A stretch of 64,000 nt of DNA. Source: Peptococcaceae bacterium BRH_c4a (lineage in GTDB: Bacteria; Bacillota; Desulfotomaculia; Desulfotomaculales; Desulfocucumaceae). The DNA lies in the NCBI GenBank assembly GCA_000961585.1, contig LADN01000070.1:1-64000 (forward strand), in the 5' to 3' direction. Under the pieces are notes generated by a model. That model saw only the letters and a list, made by a program, of their open reading frames with translations, searched no databases and was not told where the DNA came from. Positions 27,567 through 35,482 of the stretch are shown in pieces (position 1 is the first letter of the stretch; the number at the start of each line of letters is the position of its first letter). A program made the translations under genes and the position numbers.

Positions 27567-27592
27567 GCCGGGATGTATTATTGCATCCCGGC
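27567..27592 (-). terminator. Hairpin after the tail chaperones
   Basis: GCCGGGATG (27567-27575) pairs with CATCCCGGC (27584-27592), starting next to the chaperone stop codon. There is no T-run, so it may be an attenuator or RNA-processing site rather than a full terminator. Confidence 0.45.
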
Positions 27593-27895
27593 CTAATTCA
27601 GCAATCCCAAAAGCTCATTAAGATCGGCTTCGGTTGCAATTTGCTTCCCATCTGGCGTTCTTGCCACTTTATTGTCAATGTCATCCAGTTTAATTCCGTG
27701 CACCCCGGCCTCAAACTGCCTCATCCGATATTCCGCCTGCCTTATTGCAATGGCCTGAAAAAGCGTCATGCCTTGAGCCACTTCTCCGGGAAACTTTTTT
27801 AGAATCACAGACAGATCGGCGATAAGCTCTTTCCATTTCATGGGCTCAGTTTTTACCTGGCCCTTATTTTCTTCTTTGTTGGTTTTTAATGTCAA
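27593..27895 (-). CDS. Tail assembly chaperone, downstream (T) part
   Basis: 100 codons from a TTG that has no ribosome-binding site. Its frame is +1 relative to the upstream chaperone gene and is open back through that gene's end (from about 27928). It is probably translated as a C-terminal extension of the upstream protein by ribosomal frameshifting at TTTTTTC, as in many tailed phages. Sequence such as YRMRQFEAGVHGIKLDDID fits a GT-type chaperone tail. Confidence 0.65.
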   Translation of the reverse strand: MTLKTNKEENKGQVKTEPMKWKELIADLSVILKKFPGEVAQGMTLFQAIAIRQAEYRMRQFEAGVHGIKLDDIDNKVARTPDGKQIATEADLNELLGLLN

Positions 27896-27899
27896 GCCA

Positions 27900-28220
27900 C
27901 TAGCTGATAAGAAAAAAGTCCAGTATTTCTTTCACCTGATCTCGCCGCAGAGATTTGAATTTTTCCTGCGACACCTTTCCGGCAAAAGCCATTCCCAATA
28001 GTTTATAAAGGTGTTCTCTGTTTTCTTTGTTAGCCTTCAAAAAATTGGCCAGCACTACGGGATGAATCTTCTCGTTCCACAGGTCCGCCACTTCCTCCAA
28101 CTGCCCCAGGGTGGCCGGCAGAACCTCAAATTTTTCACCGTCAATCACAAAAATCTTCCCCGCTCCGGAAATCTGCTGCATTTCACTCAATGCGTCATTA
28201 TCCTGCAACTCTTTAAACAT
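27900..28220 (-). CDS. Tail assembly chaperone (G-like)
   Basis: 106 aa between the major tail protein and the tape measure, the standard chaperone position. IFVIDGEKFEVLPATLGQLEEVADLW is a typical start for this class. Near its end GAC TTT TTT CTT holds a T6C run at which a +1 slip would continue into the next frame, giving a G-T fusion. Confidence 0.75.
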   Translation of the reverse strand: MFKELQDNDALSEMQQISGAGKIFVIDGEKFEVLPATLGQLEEVADLWNEKIHPVVLANFLKANKENREHLYKLLGMAFAGKVSQEKFKSLRRDQVKEILDFFLIS

Positions 28221-28250
28221 CTACAAAAACCTCCATTTCGATATTAACAA

Positions 28251-28282
28251 TTTGGGGCCCCCACCTATGCGGAGACCCCAAA
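28251..28282 (-). terminator. Hairpin after the major tail protein
   Basis: TTTGGGG (28251-28257) pairs with CCCCAAA (28276-28282), with further G/C pairs inside. It is likely a partial terminator that lets the tail tube gene be expressed more than the genes below. Confidence 0.5.
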
Positions 28283-28327
28283 CTTCAAATTGAACTTAGA
28301 TTGTTTTACTGTTCTGCTGTTATGCCG

Positions 28328-29107
28328 CTACACTACCCTCACAATCTTCAGTGCACCCTTATCCGCCCTCCCCGGATCAAACAACTGAAATTCCAGTTTG
28401 GGCGCCACGGCCTCACCGCGCTTCCAGTCGAACTGAATTGCCCCCCTGAACCGGCATTTGTAAATGGTGGTCTGTACCACGCCCAAGGAACCGTCAGTTT
28501 TGATGTAGTTACCCCTGTGGACAAACATCCCGTACTGGGGCACAGCAATAGTTGTTACCGTGATGCCCTCGGTATTGGTCGCAGTGTACTGATAGTCAGC
28601 CCGGACAGTTTTTCCTGCCGCAGTGGAGTGGAAGGTGATTAAGCCTGCCGCAGAAATCTGATATTCAGTAATGGCTGCCGGGGCAACCCCTACTCGTGTC
28701 ATAGGAAGGTATGTGTCGGTGGCGGTATCAAGATACCGCAGGCGGTCAGATGTAGCCACCAGGACGGCACCCATCTCCAGGGTGTAGGTGTAGGGGGTGG
28801 TGGCCGGGACCAGTATTTGCTCTGCAATCTTCCATAGTGTGTCTGCACCCTTGGCATACGCGTTAGCTCCAGCAAATGCCTTCGCAGATTCAAAATCCAT
28901 TTGCGCTGCGGTCAGTGCCACGTTGCCCTTTGCCTCGTCATAAAAGCTGTCAATGGGAAATAGGCCATCACCGCCCATAACTTCCTTTAAGGTTTTTTCA
29001 AACTGAATGGTCAGGTCTTGGTTTTTAATAAAATCACAGATCCTCGAAGTCCCATCCAGCGACATGAACTGACTAACGCCAATCCCTTGAAGAGTCAATT
29101 CCGGCAA
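28328..29107 (-). CDS. Major tail (tube) protein
   Basis: About 259 aa. The N-terminal LPELTLQGIGVSQFMSLDG, central TLEMGAVLVATSD and the C-terminal beta-rich end (FRGAIQFDWKRGEAVAPKLEFQLFDPG) are typical of tube proteins of long-tailed Firmicute phages, and it lies just before the chaperones. TTG at 29107 is chosen as start because AAAGGAG lies about eight bases upstream; the longer frame would place that site inside the gene. Confidence 0.8.
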   Translation of the reverse strand: MPELTLQGIGVSQFMSLDGTSRICDFIKNQDLTIQFEKTLKEVMGGDGLFPIDSFYDEAKGNVALTAAQMDFESAKAFAGANAYAKGADTLWKIAEQILVPATTPYTYTLEMGAVLVATSDRLRYLDTATDTYLPMTRVGVAPAAITEYQISAAGLITFHSTAAGKTVRADYQYTATNTEGITVTTIAVPQYGMFVHRGNYIKTDGSLGVVQTTIYKCRFRGAIQFDWKRGEAVAPKLEFQLFDPGRADKGALKIVRVV

Positions 29108-29133
29108 AACAATCACTCCTTTCAAATATTGAG

Positions 29134-29574
29134 TTATTTAACTACAATGTCATTAATCATGTACCGCTGACTGTACTTTTTGATCCCAACGATCTCGCTC
29201 GCCCCGGCAAAGTCATCCAAAAATTCGCACTCAAAAACAAAACCACCCGGTATTGTAGGGGTGGTATTGTTGAGCAGGTTTTGAGCTATTTTCCCGGAGG
29301 ACATGGCCGCGAACAGTGTCGCCGCATAAAAGTCGATCTGGAATTCAGCCTCGTAGATTGTGTAGTTCCATCTTTTCTTCAAGCCCGGCACTGGGTAAAT
29401 GCAACCCAAGGGGATATTTTGCGTCGCCAGACCTTCAGGTTCTTTTTCCTTTTGCAGCTTCTTTGACTTTTGTTCTGTTGTCGCAGTTCCCGGATTAAGC
29501 CCCAGAGAAGTCAGGAATGCCGAATTGGTCATAAGTACGGTCCAAATTCCATTAATAATGTCAACTGCCGGCAC
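29134..29574 (-). CDS. Head-tail/tail-terminator-type protein
   Basis: 146 aa. GIWTVLMTNSAFLTSLGLNP at the start and a beta-rich body (IYEAEFQIDFYAATLFAAM) are like tail-terminator proteins that cap the tail tube. Its place just before the tail tube gene supports that. Confidence 0.6.
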   Translation of the reverse strand: MPAVDIINGIWTVLMTNSAFLTSLGLNPGTATTEQKSKKLQKEKEPEGLATQNIPLGCIYPVPGLKKRWNYTIYEAEFQIDFYAATLFAAMSSGKIAQNLLNNTTPTIPGGFVFECEFLDDFAGASEIVGIKKYSQRYMINDIVVK

Positions 29575-29609
29575 TCAATGGATCACCTCCTCGGGAATAT
29601 AGGATAGGG

Positions 29610-30182
29610 CTAAGAGTTGGGACTAGAAATAATGTACTTATGCATCGGAAACATCTTTAATGTCTCAATGCAATGGCGCTTAAACCGGACTTGATTTAAT
29701 TTGAAAATGGCCCGAAACCATGCGGTACCCTTTATTGGCTTGTATCTGTTCTTGTTTTCAAGGTTTCGGCCAGCCGCCGTTCCCCGGGTGTATTTGTCCC
29801 GACCAAAAAGGTCTTTGTATCTCCCTCGGGGGCGACCAACTATCGGGGCACCGGGGGTTCGGGGTCGGGCGGGGTTCCATAATTCAGAAGCAATATACCG
29901 GGATAGGGCTGGATTATTGAGACTATTGGTTTCCATGAGACTGCCGGTCCCAAATTCAGAGGCCACCGCCCACCCGCCAACTGCCATTACTTGGCCGACG
30001 ATATGCCAGCCTATGACCTCGGCATCCCTTTTTAAGATTATAATGGACGGGATCCCTGGGGACGGCGGAGCAGGTTTGGCCGCTTCTGCTTCCATGGCAA
30101 GCTTGGCTGTAAAGTCTTGGACCGCCTTTTGGAAGGCAATTATTATGTCACGTTTAAAGCCCTCCCGGTCAAATCGGAGCAT
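29610..30182 (-). CDS. HK97 gp10-like neck protein
   Basis: About 190 aa. MLRFDREGFKRDIIIAFQKAVQDF at the N-terminus and the VIGWHIVGQ / SRYIASELWNPARPRTPGAP segments fit the gp10-like family of head-tail joining proteins. ATG at 30182 follows AAAGGGGG; the frame is open 29 codons further upstream but overlaps the preceding gene. Confidence 0.65.
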   Translation of the reverse strand: MLRFDREGFKRDIIIAFQKAVQDFTAKLAMEAEAAKPAPPSPGIPSIIILKRDAEVIGWHIVGQVMAVGGWAVASEFGTGSLMETNSLNNPALSRYIASELWNPARPRTPGAPIVGRPRGRYKDLFGRDKYTRGTAAGRNLENKNRYKPIKGTAWFRAIFKLNQVRFKRHCIETLKMFPMHKYIISSPNS

Positions 30183-30198
30183 ATAAAATCGCCCCCCT

Positions 30199-30756
30199 TT
30201 ATGTCCGGGTATCCGACGACACTTCAATAATCTTGTTTCCCGGACTGGAGATCGAATCAATAGTATCAACCTGATAATTCGCCCCCGAAAACACCGCCCT
30301 ATCTAATGACCGTACGTCATTTGTTGCCTGGAGAGTAATTTGAAATGACTGACGAGGAACCATGCCGGGATCCTCCTGAAACATCCGCTGGAAAGTTGGT
30401 TCGGCATAAGCCGGTATGTCTGTAACAATATTAACCCAATTTTGACCGGTTACGTTCCCGTGTACATCGTATGTGCCTTGAAGACGCTTAATGGCAAGAA
30501 CTGCGTTTGTTTTGACACATTGGAATGAGGTTATTCCCTGACTTGCAGGGGGTGTCGTTGTCACCAGATATTTTGATCCAGAGTATTCTAATGTGTCACC
30601 GCTGACCAATCCGCTCGTGGCGGCTATTAACCCATCCCGAATTGATTCGACGTACTTTCTGTCTGTGTGGCCGCCAACCGCCATCAGGATGACGTAAGCC
30701 TGGTCAGTGCCATTAATGAGCGCCGATTCGCCGTACCATTTAATCATATAAAGCAT
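30199..30756 (-). CDS. Head completion/neck protein
   Basis: 185 aa in the connector block. No firm family match; TSFQCVKTNAVLAIKRLQGTYD and QDDPGMVPRQSFQI-like segments suggest a head closure protein. Twelve bases downstream of the connector gene. Confidence 0.5.
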   Translation of the reverse strand: MLYMIKWYGESALINGTDQAYVILMAVGGHTDRKYVESIRDGLIAATSGLVSGDTLEYSGSKYLVTTTPPASQGITSFQCVKTNAVLAIKRLQGTYDVHGNVTGQNWVNIVTDIPAYAEPTFQRMFQEDPGMVPRQSFQITLQATNDVRSLDRAVFSGANYQVDTIDSISSPGNKIIEVSSDTRT

Positions 30757-30768
30757 AATGACGCCCCC

Positions 30769-31353
30769 TTACCGGTAGGACCTGACCACATATTTGCTCA
30801 ATAACTTCTCCACTTCAGATGTAATGAAGGAGTCGCTATTATAGGACACTGACATTCCGGCACTGATTTTTTCACTCATGGCGCTAGGGTTTACCCGCAT
30901 CGACATCATGGTCAGGATGATCCCGCAGGCCACCTTAATGTCTTCCGGTATCGTTGAATATCCAGCCGTGTAAGTGATTTTTGCCTCGTCATAGTAGGCG
31001 TTATAAATTGATACCGGTAGGTAAAAAAACCGCCCCGGGGCATTTAACTCCACGTCAGATATAGCAATGGTCTGCCACTCCGGAGTCCCCAGAACACCAT
31101 ACATGGGATCGTTGCTCCTGCTCCACCGGGCCTTGACCTCGGTTAGTGCCACTATGGGAAAAAACGAAAGGTGACTGCCGTTGGAGGTCAGTGTCATTTG
31201 TTCGGTATAGGTAACAACCCCCAGGCCGTCGGGTCGGTGACAGTGGTTATCAATCATCAGGCTGGCCCTTTTAATGAGGTTTGATTCTTTACCAGAAATG
31301 AGTTGGGCGTCCGGGGCGTAGATGGCGAGATCGCCAACGCTTAAATAGTCCAT
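30769..31353 (-). CDS. Head-tail connector protein (gp6-like)
   Basis: 194 aa. The start MDYLSVGDLAIYAPDAQLISG, the helix with IKRASLMIDNHCHRPDG and the C-terminal helices (VACGIILTMMSMRVNP) match gp6/gp15-type adaptor proteins that bind below the portal. Confidence 0.7.
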   Translation of the reverse strand: MDYLSVGDLAIYAPDAQLISGKESNLIKRASLMIDNHCHRPDGLGVVTYTEQMTLTSNGSHLSFFPIVALTEVKARWSRSNDPMYGVLGTPEWQTIAISDVELNAPGRFFYLPVSIYNAYYDEAKITYTAGYSTIPEDIKVACGIILTMMSMRVNPSAMSEKISAGMSVSYNSDSFITSEVEKLLSKYVVRSYR

Positions 31354-31376
31354 ATAGTATCACCGATCCTTTGGTT

Positions 31377-31430
31377 GCCAGGGAAGGGAAAAGTTAAGTT
31401 AAGTTAAGCGGCAAATTCCCCTTCCCTGGC
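31377..31430 (-). terminator. Hairpin between 31439 gene and connector
   Basis: GCCAGGGAAGGG (31377-31388) pairs with CCCTTCCCTGGC (31419-31430); the loop has GTTAA repeated three times. With no T-run it is likely an RNA-stability or processing element. Confidence 0.45.
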
Positions 31431-31438
31431 CATGGAAA

Positions 31439-31819
31439 TTAACTCTTGCCTATGAATTTGGCGCCGTAGGTAAAAGACGGAGTAGTGCCGCCTACGGTAT
31501 GCTTTAGGCGAATTTTTTCCCCGAAATTGGTTATCGGCACAAGAAAACTGGAAACTCCAGTTTTCTGAGCAATGGTCAAACCCAGATTGAACCACTGTGC
31601 CCCGTCATAAGTTTCAACGGCAAAATCTATTGTAGGGGTAGTTCCAGAAACGGCGGTTATGTCGATGGCCAAGAGCCCCTCAATGTAATCTGCCACATCA
31701 ATTCCGGTCGTAGAGGCATATCCAGTTGCAGTCACCGCGCCGGAAGCCTTGACGACCTGATTTTTTGTGTTGCGGACAACGCCAAAGGTGGATGCGAAGA
31801 TATTTTTAAGTCTATCCAA
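31439..31819 (-). CDS. Possible head decoration protein
   Basis: 126 aa, beta-rich (YIEGLLAIDITAVSGTTPTIDFAVETYDGAQWFN), directly downstream of the major capsid gene. Position and fold pattern suggest a small decoration or head protein. No family is certain. Confidence 0.5.
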   Translation of the reverse strand: MDRLKNIFASTFGVVRNTKNQVVKASGAVTATGYASTTGIDVADYIEGLLAIDITAVSGTTPTIDFAVETYDGAQWFNLGLTIAQKTGVSSFLVPITNFGEKIRLKHTVGGTTPSFTYGAKFIGKS

Positions 31820-31868
31820 TGTGATTCACTCCTTTCGAAATAAAAGGTGGTTAATGACTAAATGTTAA

Positions 31869-31889
31869 GGCGGGAGAAATGCCCCCGCC
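31869..31889 (-). terminator. Hairpin after the major capsid gene
   Basis: GGCGGG (31869-31874) pairs with CCCGCC (31884-31889), followed on the minus strand by TTAACATTTAG. Probably attenuates transcription after the capsid gene. Confidence 0.5.
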
Positions 31890-31903
31890 CTTTCCATTAC
31901 CTT

Positions 31904-32872
31904 CTATCGGGTCACAGTGCCGATGCTGTGGGCAATGCCAGCGCCACGAACCACGGGAGACCCGAATTTGATGACCACATATACGCCAGCCAGGTTCTCG
32001 ACCAGTCCCAGTTTGAACATCCTGGGTTTGGGAGTAGTTACATAGTGATATTCGATCAGGTTCTCAGTGACGATAGCGCACTTGTAAAGCGTATCAGCAC
32101 CGCTGACCGAAGCCTCCAGGTACGATTCCGGGATCAAGGGCAGGATACCGGCAGCAGTGGACAGGCCTCTTACAACCAGTCCGGGGACAACCTCAACCTC
32201 CCGGGCCGCTACGTCTTTCATAGTGTTGGCCGCATTCTTCACTTCCTGCTCCAGCAGGTCCAGTAAAATGGCGTCCAGATAAATGGCGGTTGGCCGAATA
32301 CGGTAAGCCTTGTTGGCTACCATCGAGGCCACCTTAGTCCTGATGCCGTCAACAATGCTCTCGCCCTTGGCGATTGCAAAACTTCCAGTAATTAGGGTGA
32401 GAAGGCCGTCATATTCCAAGGGGGCAGTGGCAACCTTCCCGGTCCACAGCTTTTCATCCTCCATCACAAGGATGTCTTCAATGCGGTCCTGAAGTTCACC
32501 AGCAACCAGATTGGGGAAATTCCCTTGCTGGTTGTTTACCTCGACATCAAAAAGCCCGAAAGATGCCTTGGAAAACAGGGCTTTGAGGGGGGTGTATTTC
32601 TCCACCCTGGTGGTGCTGCCGACGGATCCGGCTATGGTCCGCTTGTCAACGAATTCCCCACCGGCCTTGGCAGATACCTCCAGCCACCTGGTAGGATCAC
32701 CAGTGGCGAGGCGGGTGCGAATACGCTGGCCCAAGGCGCCGCGCTGACGCATCAGGTCAAGAATATTGGTGTCAAACTCCGGCATGAAAATGGCGCCAGG
32801 ACCCATATAGTCGGTAGCGGCTTTTAAATCTACAAAGCGGGCGGTTTCAACTTGCTTGCTCAATCTGAACAC
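31904..32872 (-). CDS. Major capsid protein
   Basis: 322 aa, right after the protease/scaffold gene. The features fit an HK97-fold capsid of the encapsulin-like or phage type: LEVSAKAGGEFVDKRTIAGSVG, a middle region with DRIEDILVMEDEKLWTG and the C-terminal VVIKFGSPVVRGAGIAHSIG. A strong ribosome-binding site (AAAGGAGTG) and a hairpin after the stop fit high expression. Confidence 0.85.
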   Translation of the reverse strand: MFRLSKQVETARFVDLKAATDYMGPGAIFMPEFDTNILDLMRQRGALGQRIRTRLATGDPTRWLEVSAKAGGEFVDKRTIAGSVGSTTRVEKYTPLKALFSKASFGLFDVEVNNQQGNFPNLVAGELQDRIEDILVMEDEKLWTGKVATAPLEYDGLLTLITGSFAIAKGESIVDGIRTKVASMVANKAYRIRPTAIYLDAILLDLLEQEVKNAANTMKDVAAREVEVVPGLVVRGLSTAAGILPLIPESYLEASVSGADTLYKCAIVTENLIEYHYVTTPKPRMFKLGLVENLAGVYVVIKFGSPVVRGAGIAHSIGTVTR

Positions 32873-32936
32873 ACTCCTTTCGGTTAACCAGTTAAATGAT
32901 TTAATTACTGTGTTACTTACTTACTGCGTTACCTGG

Positions 32937-34007
32937 CTACTTAATCATCCCCTCGGACCGGGCGGCCAACTTCATGGCCATGATGGTAGCATTGTCCAGG
33001 CCAGCCTGTTTGCCAACCTTGTCAATAGTGGCGGCCACGTCAACATCTTTACCGTCCTCGGCGGCACCGGAAATGCTGTATTTGGCCAGCAGGCCGGTGG
33101 ATTCAACCGTCTTTCTCGTAGGGGGGTCGCCTCCTGCGGCCGGTGGGGTTGCTGTATTTCCAGCAGTCTTGGTGGCCTCCAGTTCGGCATTTTTCTTTTT
33201 CAGATCCTCAATTTCGGCTTCCAGCTTAACTTCAGCTTCGGTCTTGGTGGGCGGAGTTGCGGCGGCAGCCGCTACAGATGCCTTGACCTCTTCCAGCTTG
33301 GCATCAAACTCCTTTTTAACGCCCTCCATGCCCGCCTTGACGGTAGTGTCTACGTGTGCGGTAAGTTCCGTTTTCATGTTGCCGATGGCATCCATAATGT
33401 CTTTCAGTTCCAATTTCTCATTACTCCCTTCTTGATTTGAATTTTTGCCCTTATTGGCGTTGGCGGCTATTGACGAGTTCTGGTATGCAGCCCCCCACTT
33501 ATAGAGGATTGCCGCCCCGGTAAAAACAATAGAAACGGCTTTTGCCACCGTTTCGCCGTTCCAGTCGAAATCTTGAAGCAGGGTTTCCGTTGTTTCCAGG
33601 GACATTCCGAGGGATTCCTTTTTGTCCTTAATCTTGTCTACCTCTTCCGGGAAGTTCTTTGCAAACAGATACCCGGACACCTTGGCAATGCTGCCAGCGG
33701 TCTCAATCCATGCCTTTTCAATGATGCCTATGGGCTTCTTAGGATCATGCCCGTCAAAGTTATCCCATGAATCCTTGTCGTCATAGTCGATATTAACCGG
33801 CATCCCGACAAGCGTAGGTAAAGCCTTTTCCGTAACATCCCGGGGGATAAGCAACCTTCGGCCACCGGTCCCATGAGGCGCATTCTCCGAAGGTATATCC
33901 ACATAAAAAAGGATCCCTTCAAAAGGAACCTTATTCGGATGGCCCTTGCCTTTCGGTTTCTGCTCAATGGCCAGTGACCCGTGAATGTAACCTCTTCCTA
34001 CAAACAA
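32937..34007 (-). CDS. Prohead protease fused to scaffold-like domain
   Basis: About 356 aa. Residues 1-180 resemble phage prohead/peptidase proteins (LVGMPVNIDYDDKDSWDNFDGHDPKKPIG with a conserved His; ESLGMSLETT with a candidate Ser). From about residue 195 the chain is a charged coiled coil (EAEVKLEAEIEDLKKKNAELEA) followed by a Pro/Ala-rich linker, typical of scaffolds. TTG at 34007 is preferred because GGAGGTGA precedes it by seven bases. Protease class is inferred. Confidence 0.7.
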   Translation of the reverse strand: MFVGRGYIHGSLAIEQKPKGKGHPNKVPFEGILFYVDIPSENAPHGTGGRRLLIPRDVTEKALPTLVGMPVNIDYDDKDSWDNFDGHDPKKPIGIIEKAWIETAGSIAKVSGYLFAKNFPEEVDKIKDKKESLGMSLETTETLLQDFDWNGETVAKAVSIVFTGAAILYKWGAAYQNSSIAANANKGKNSNQEGSNEKLELKDIMDAIGNMKTELTAHVDTTVKAGMEGVKKEFDAKLEEVKASVAAAAATPPTKTEAEVKLEAEIEDLKKKNAELEATKTAGNTATPPAAGGDPPTRKTVESTGLLAKYSISGAAEDGKDVDVAATIDKVGKQAGLDNATIMAMKLAARSEGMIK

Positions 34008-34073
34008 AATCTCACCTCCGACAACAAAATACAAAGTGACGGCAATCTTATTGTGGTGCCTACGCCTTTACAA

Positions 34074-35477
34074 TTACACGTCTGCACCACCACCCTCACC
34101 CTTATTACCCGTGCCACTCTTACCTTTATTGCCACCCTTGCCTGACTTGGCCTCCTTGGGCAGGGGGGTATTAAGTGTTGACCGTCCCGGGTCGCCGGGT
34201 TGCGGGTCCACCCCGCCAAGCTCCCGCCGATAAGCAGTAAGGGTAAGCCCTCCCAGGCTTTCATCCTCCATGGGCGGGTACCCCAGTTCATCCCTGGCCT
34301 CATCCAGACTGACCAAATCCACCTCCGCCTGGTTACGGATGGCCCTGGAGTGAGCCTCTAGTTCCTTGGCGGACACCACAAAGGAAAATCTAAACTCCAG
34401 ATCCATGTATCCCAGCGCCCAAATGATTTCCCGGTTTATGTGGTCGGCGATAAGTTTCGCCAGGGGCTTAACGGCTTCCTCATCGGTGGTCTCGTCGTCG
34501 CTCTCAGCGGTGGATCGGTTTATATCCCGGGAGAGCCCCAATTTCTTAGGCGGCAGGTCAAAGGCCATGGCGATAACTCTTATCAGAAATTCCTGCCACT
34601 GCAGATATAGGCCCTGGTCATCGGCGGCGCCGATTTGGACAACTCCTATCCGGTCAGTGCCACCTATAATAGGAGTTATCCCCCTACCGGCCACCTCATT
34701 GGCCCAATACATCCGAAATGCGCTGACGTGGTTATTGTCTACGGATCTGCCCAGATCGAGCATCTTCTTGGGGGTGGCCTTATTCACCGTGTTGCCGGCA
34801 TACTGCTGTGCCCCTAGAAAATATTCCACCGTATTTGCAGCTACCTCCAGGGCGGATAGTCCAAACGGTGTGGCATTACTGGGGTTAGACATTATATAAA
34901 TAAGTTCATCATTCAGCAGGGGAACGAATTTACTCCCGGTCCACTGGGCATACCGGGGCTTATTTCTTTCCCCTTTCCAGTCCATATACATCTGAATTGT
35001 GTGACCATCCACCCCCCACAGCCACGGCCGGCCGCTAACAATCTTTCTCTCAATGGACCCGGCATCCAGCACTAAAATGTCCTCAATCGTCTTTTCCAAT
35101 AACGTCCTGAAGCTGTCGGACTCATTGGGGAAGTTGAGGCTATCCGTTAAAAACTTAATATCCTTTTCATGTCTCTTTTTATCCCGTATGCCCCGCTTCG
35201 GTACTATCCGCCAGTCCAGGGAGGCCACTTGCTTCTTGATGGCGTTTATGGCCCGGCGCGGAACCGGACTCTTTGAAAGCGTCCTTAACCTCTGGTGAGT
35301 CAGCTTCGGAATAGGGTAATCAACGCCCTTGAATTCAGTGGGCGCCCCCCAGAAAAAAGGAAAATCCGTCGTTTGTTTTTTGGGCGGATCGGGCATTATC
35401 ATCCTTGCCAGTTTATCCCTTGCGCTGTGTACCATATATTCCATAAGACCTTTAAATTCACTTGAAATACCTATCAC
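34074..35477 (-). CDS. Portal protein
   Basis: 467 aa. RLRTLSKSPVPRRAINAIKKQVASLDW, LLNDELIYIMSNPSNATPFGLSALEVAANTVEYF and DLPPKKLGLSRDIN are classic HK97-type portal features. The C-terminal 35 residues are Gly/Lys-rich (KSGKGGNKGKSGTG). Lies between terminase and protease, as expected. Confidence 0.9.
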   Translation of the reverse strand: MIGISSEFKGLMEYMVHSARDKLARMIMPDPPKKQTTDFPFFWGAPTEFKGVDYPIPKLTHQRLRTLSKSPVPRRAINAIKKQVASLDWRIVPKRGIRDKKRHEKDIKFLTDSLNFPNESDSFRTLLEKTIEDILVLDAGSIERKIVSGRPWLWGVDGHTIQMYMDWKGERNKPRYAQWTGSKFVPLLNDELIYIMSNPSNATPFGLSALEVAANTVEYFLGAQQYAGNTVNKATPKKMLDLGRSVDNNHVSAFRMYWANEVAGRGITPIIGGTDRIGVVQIGAADDQGLYLQWQEFLIRVIAMAFDLPPKKLGLSRDINRSTAESDDETTDEEAVKPLAKLIADHINREIIWALGYMDLEFRFSFVVSAKELEAHSRAIRNQAEVDLVSLDEARDELGYPPMEDESLGGLTLTAYRRELGGVDPQPGDPGRSTLNTPLPKEAKSGKGGNKGKSGTGNKGEGGGADV

Positions 35478-35482
35478 CCCCT

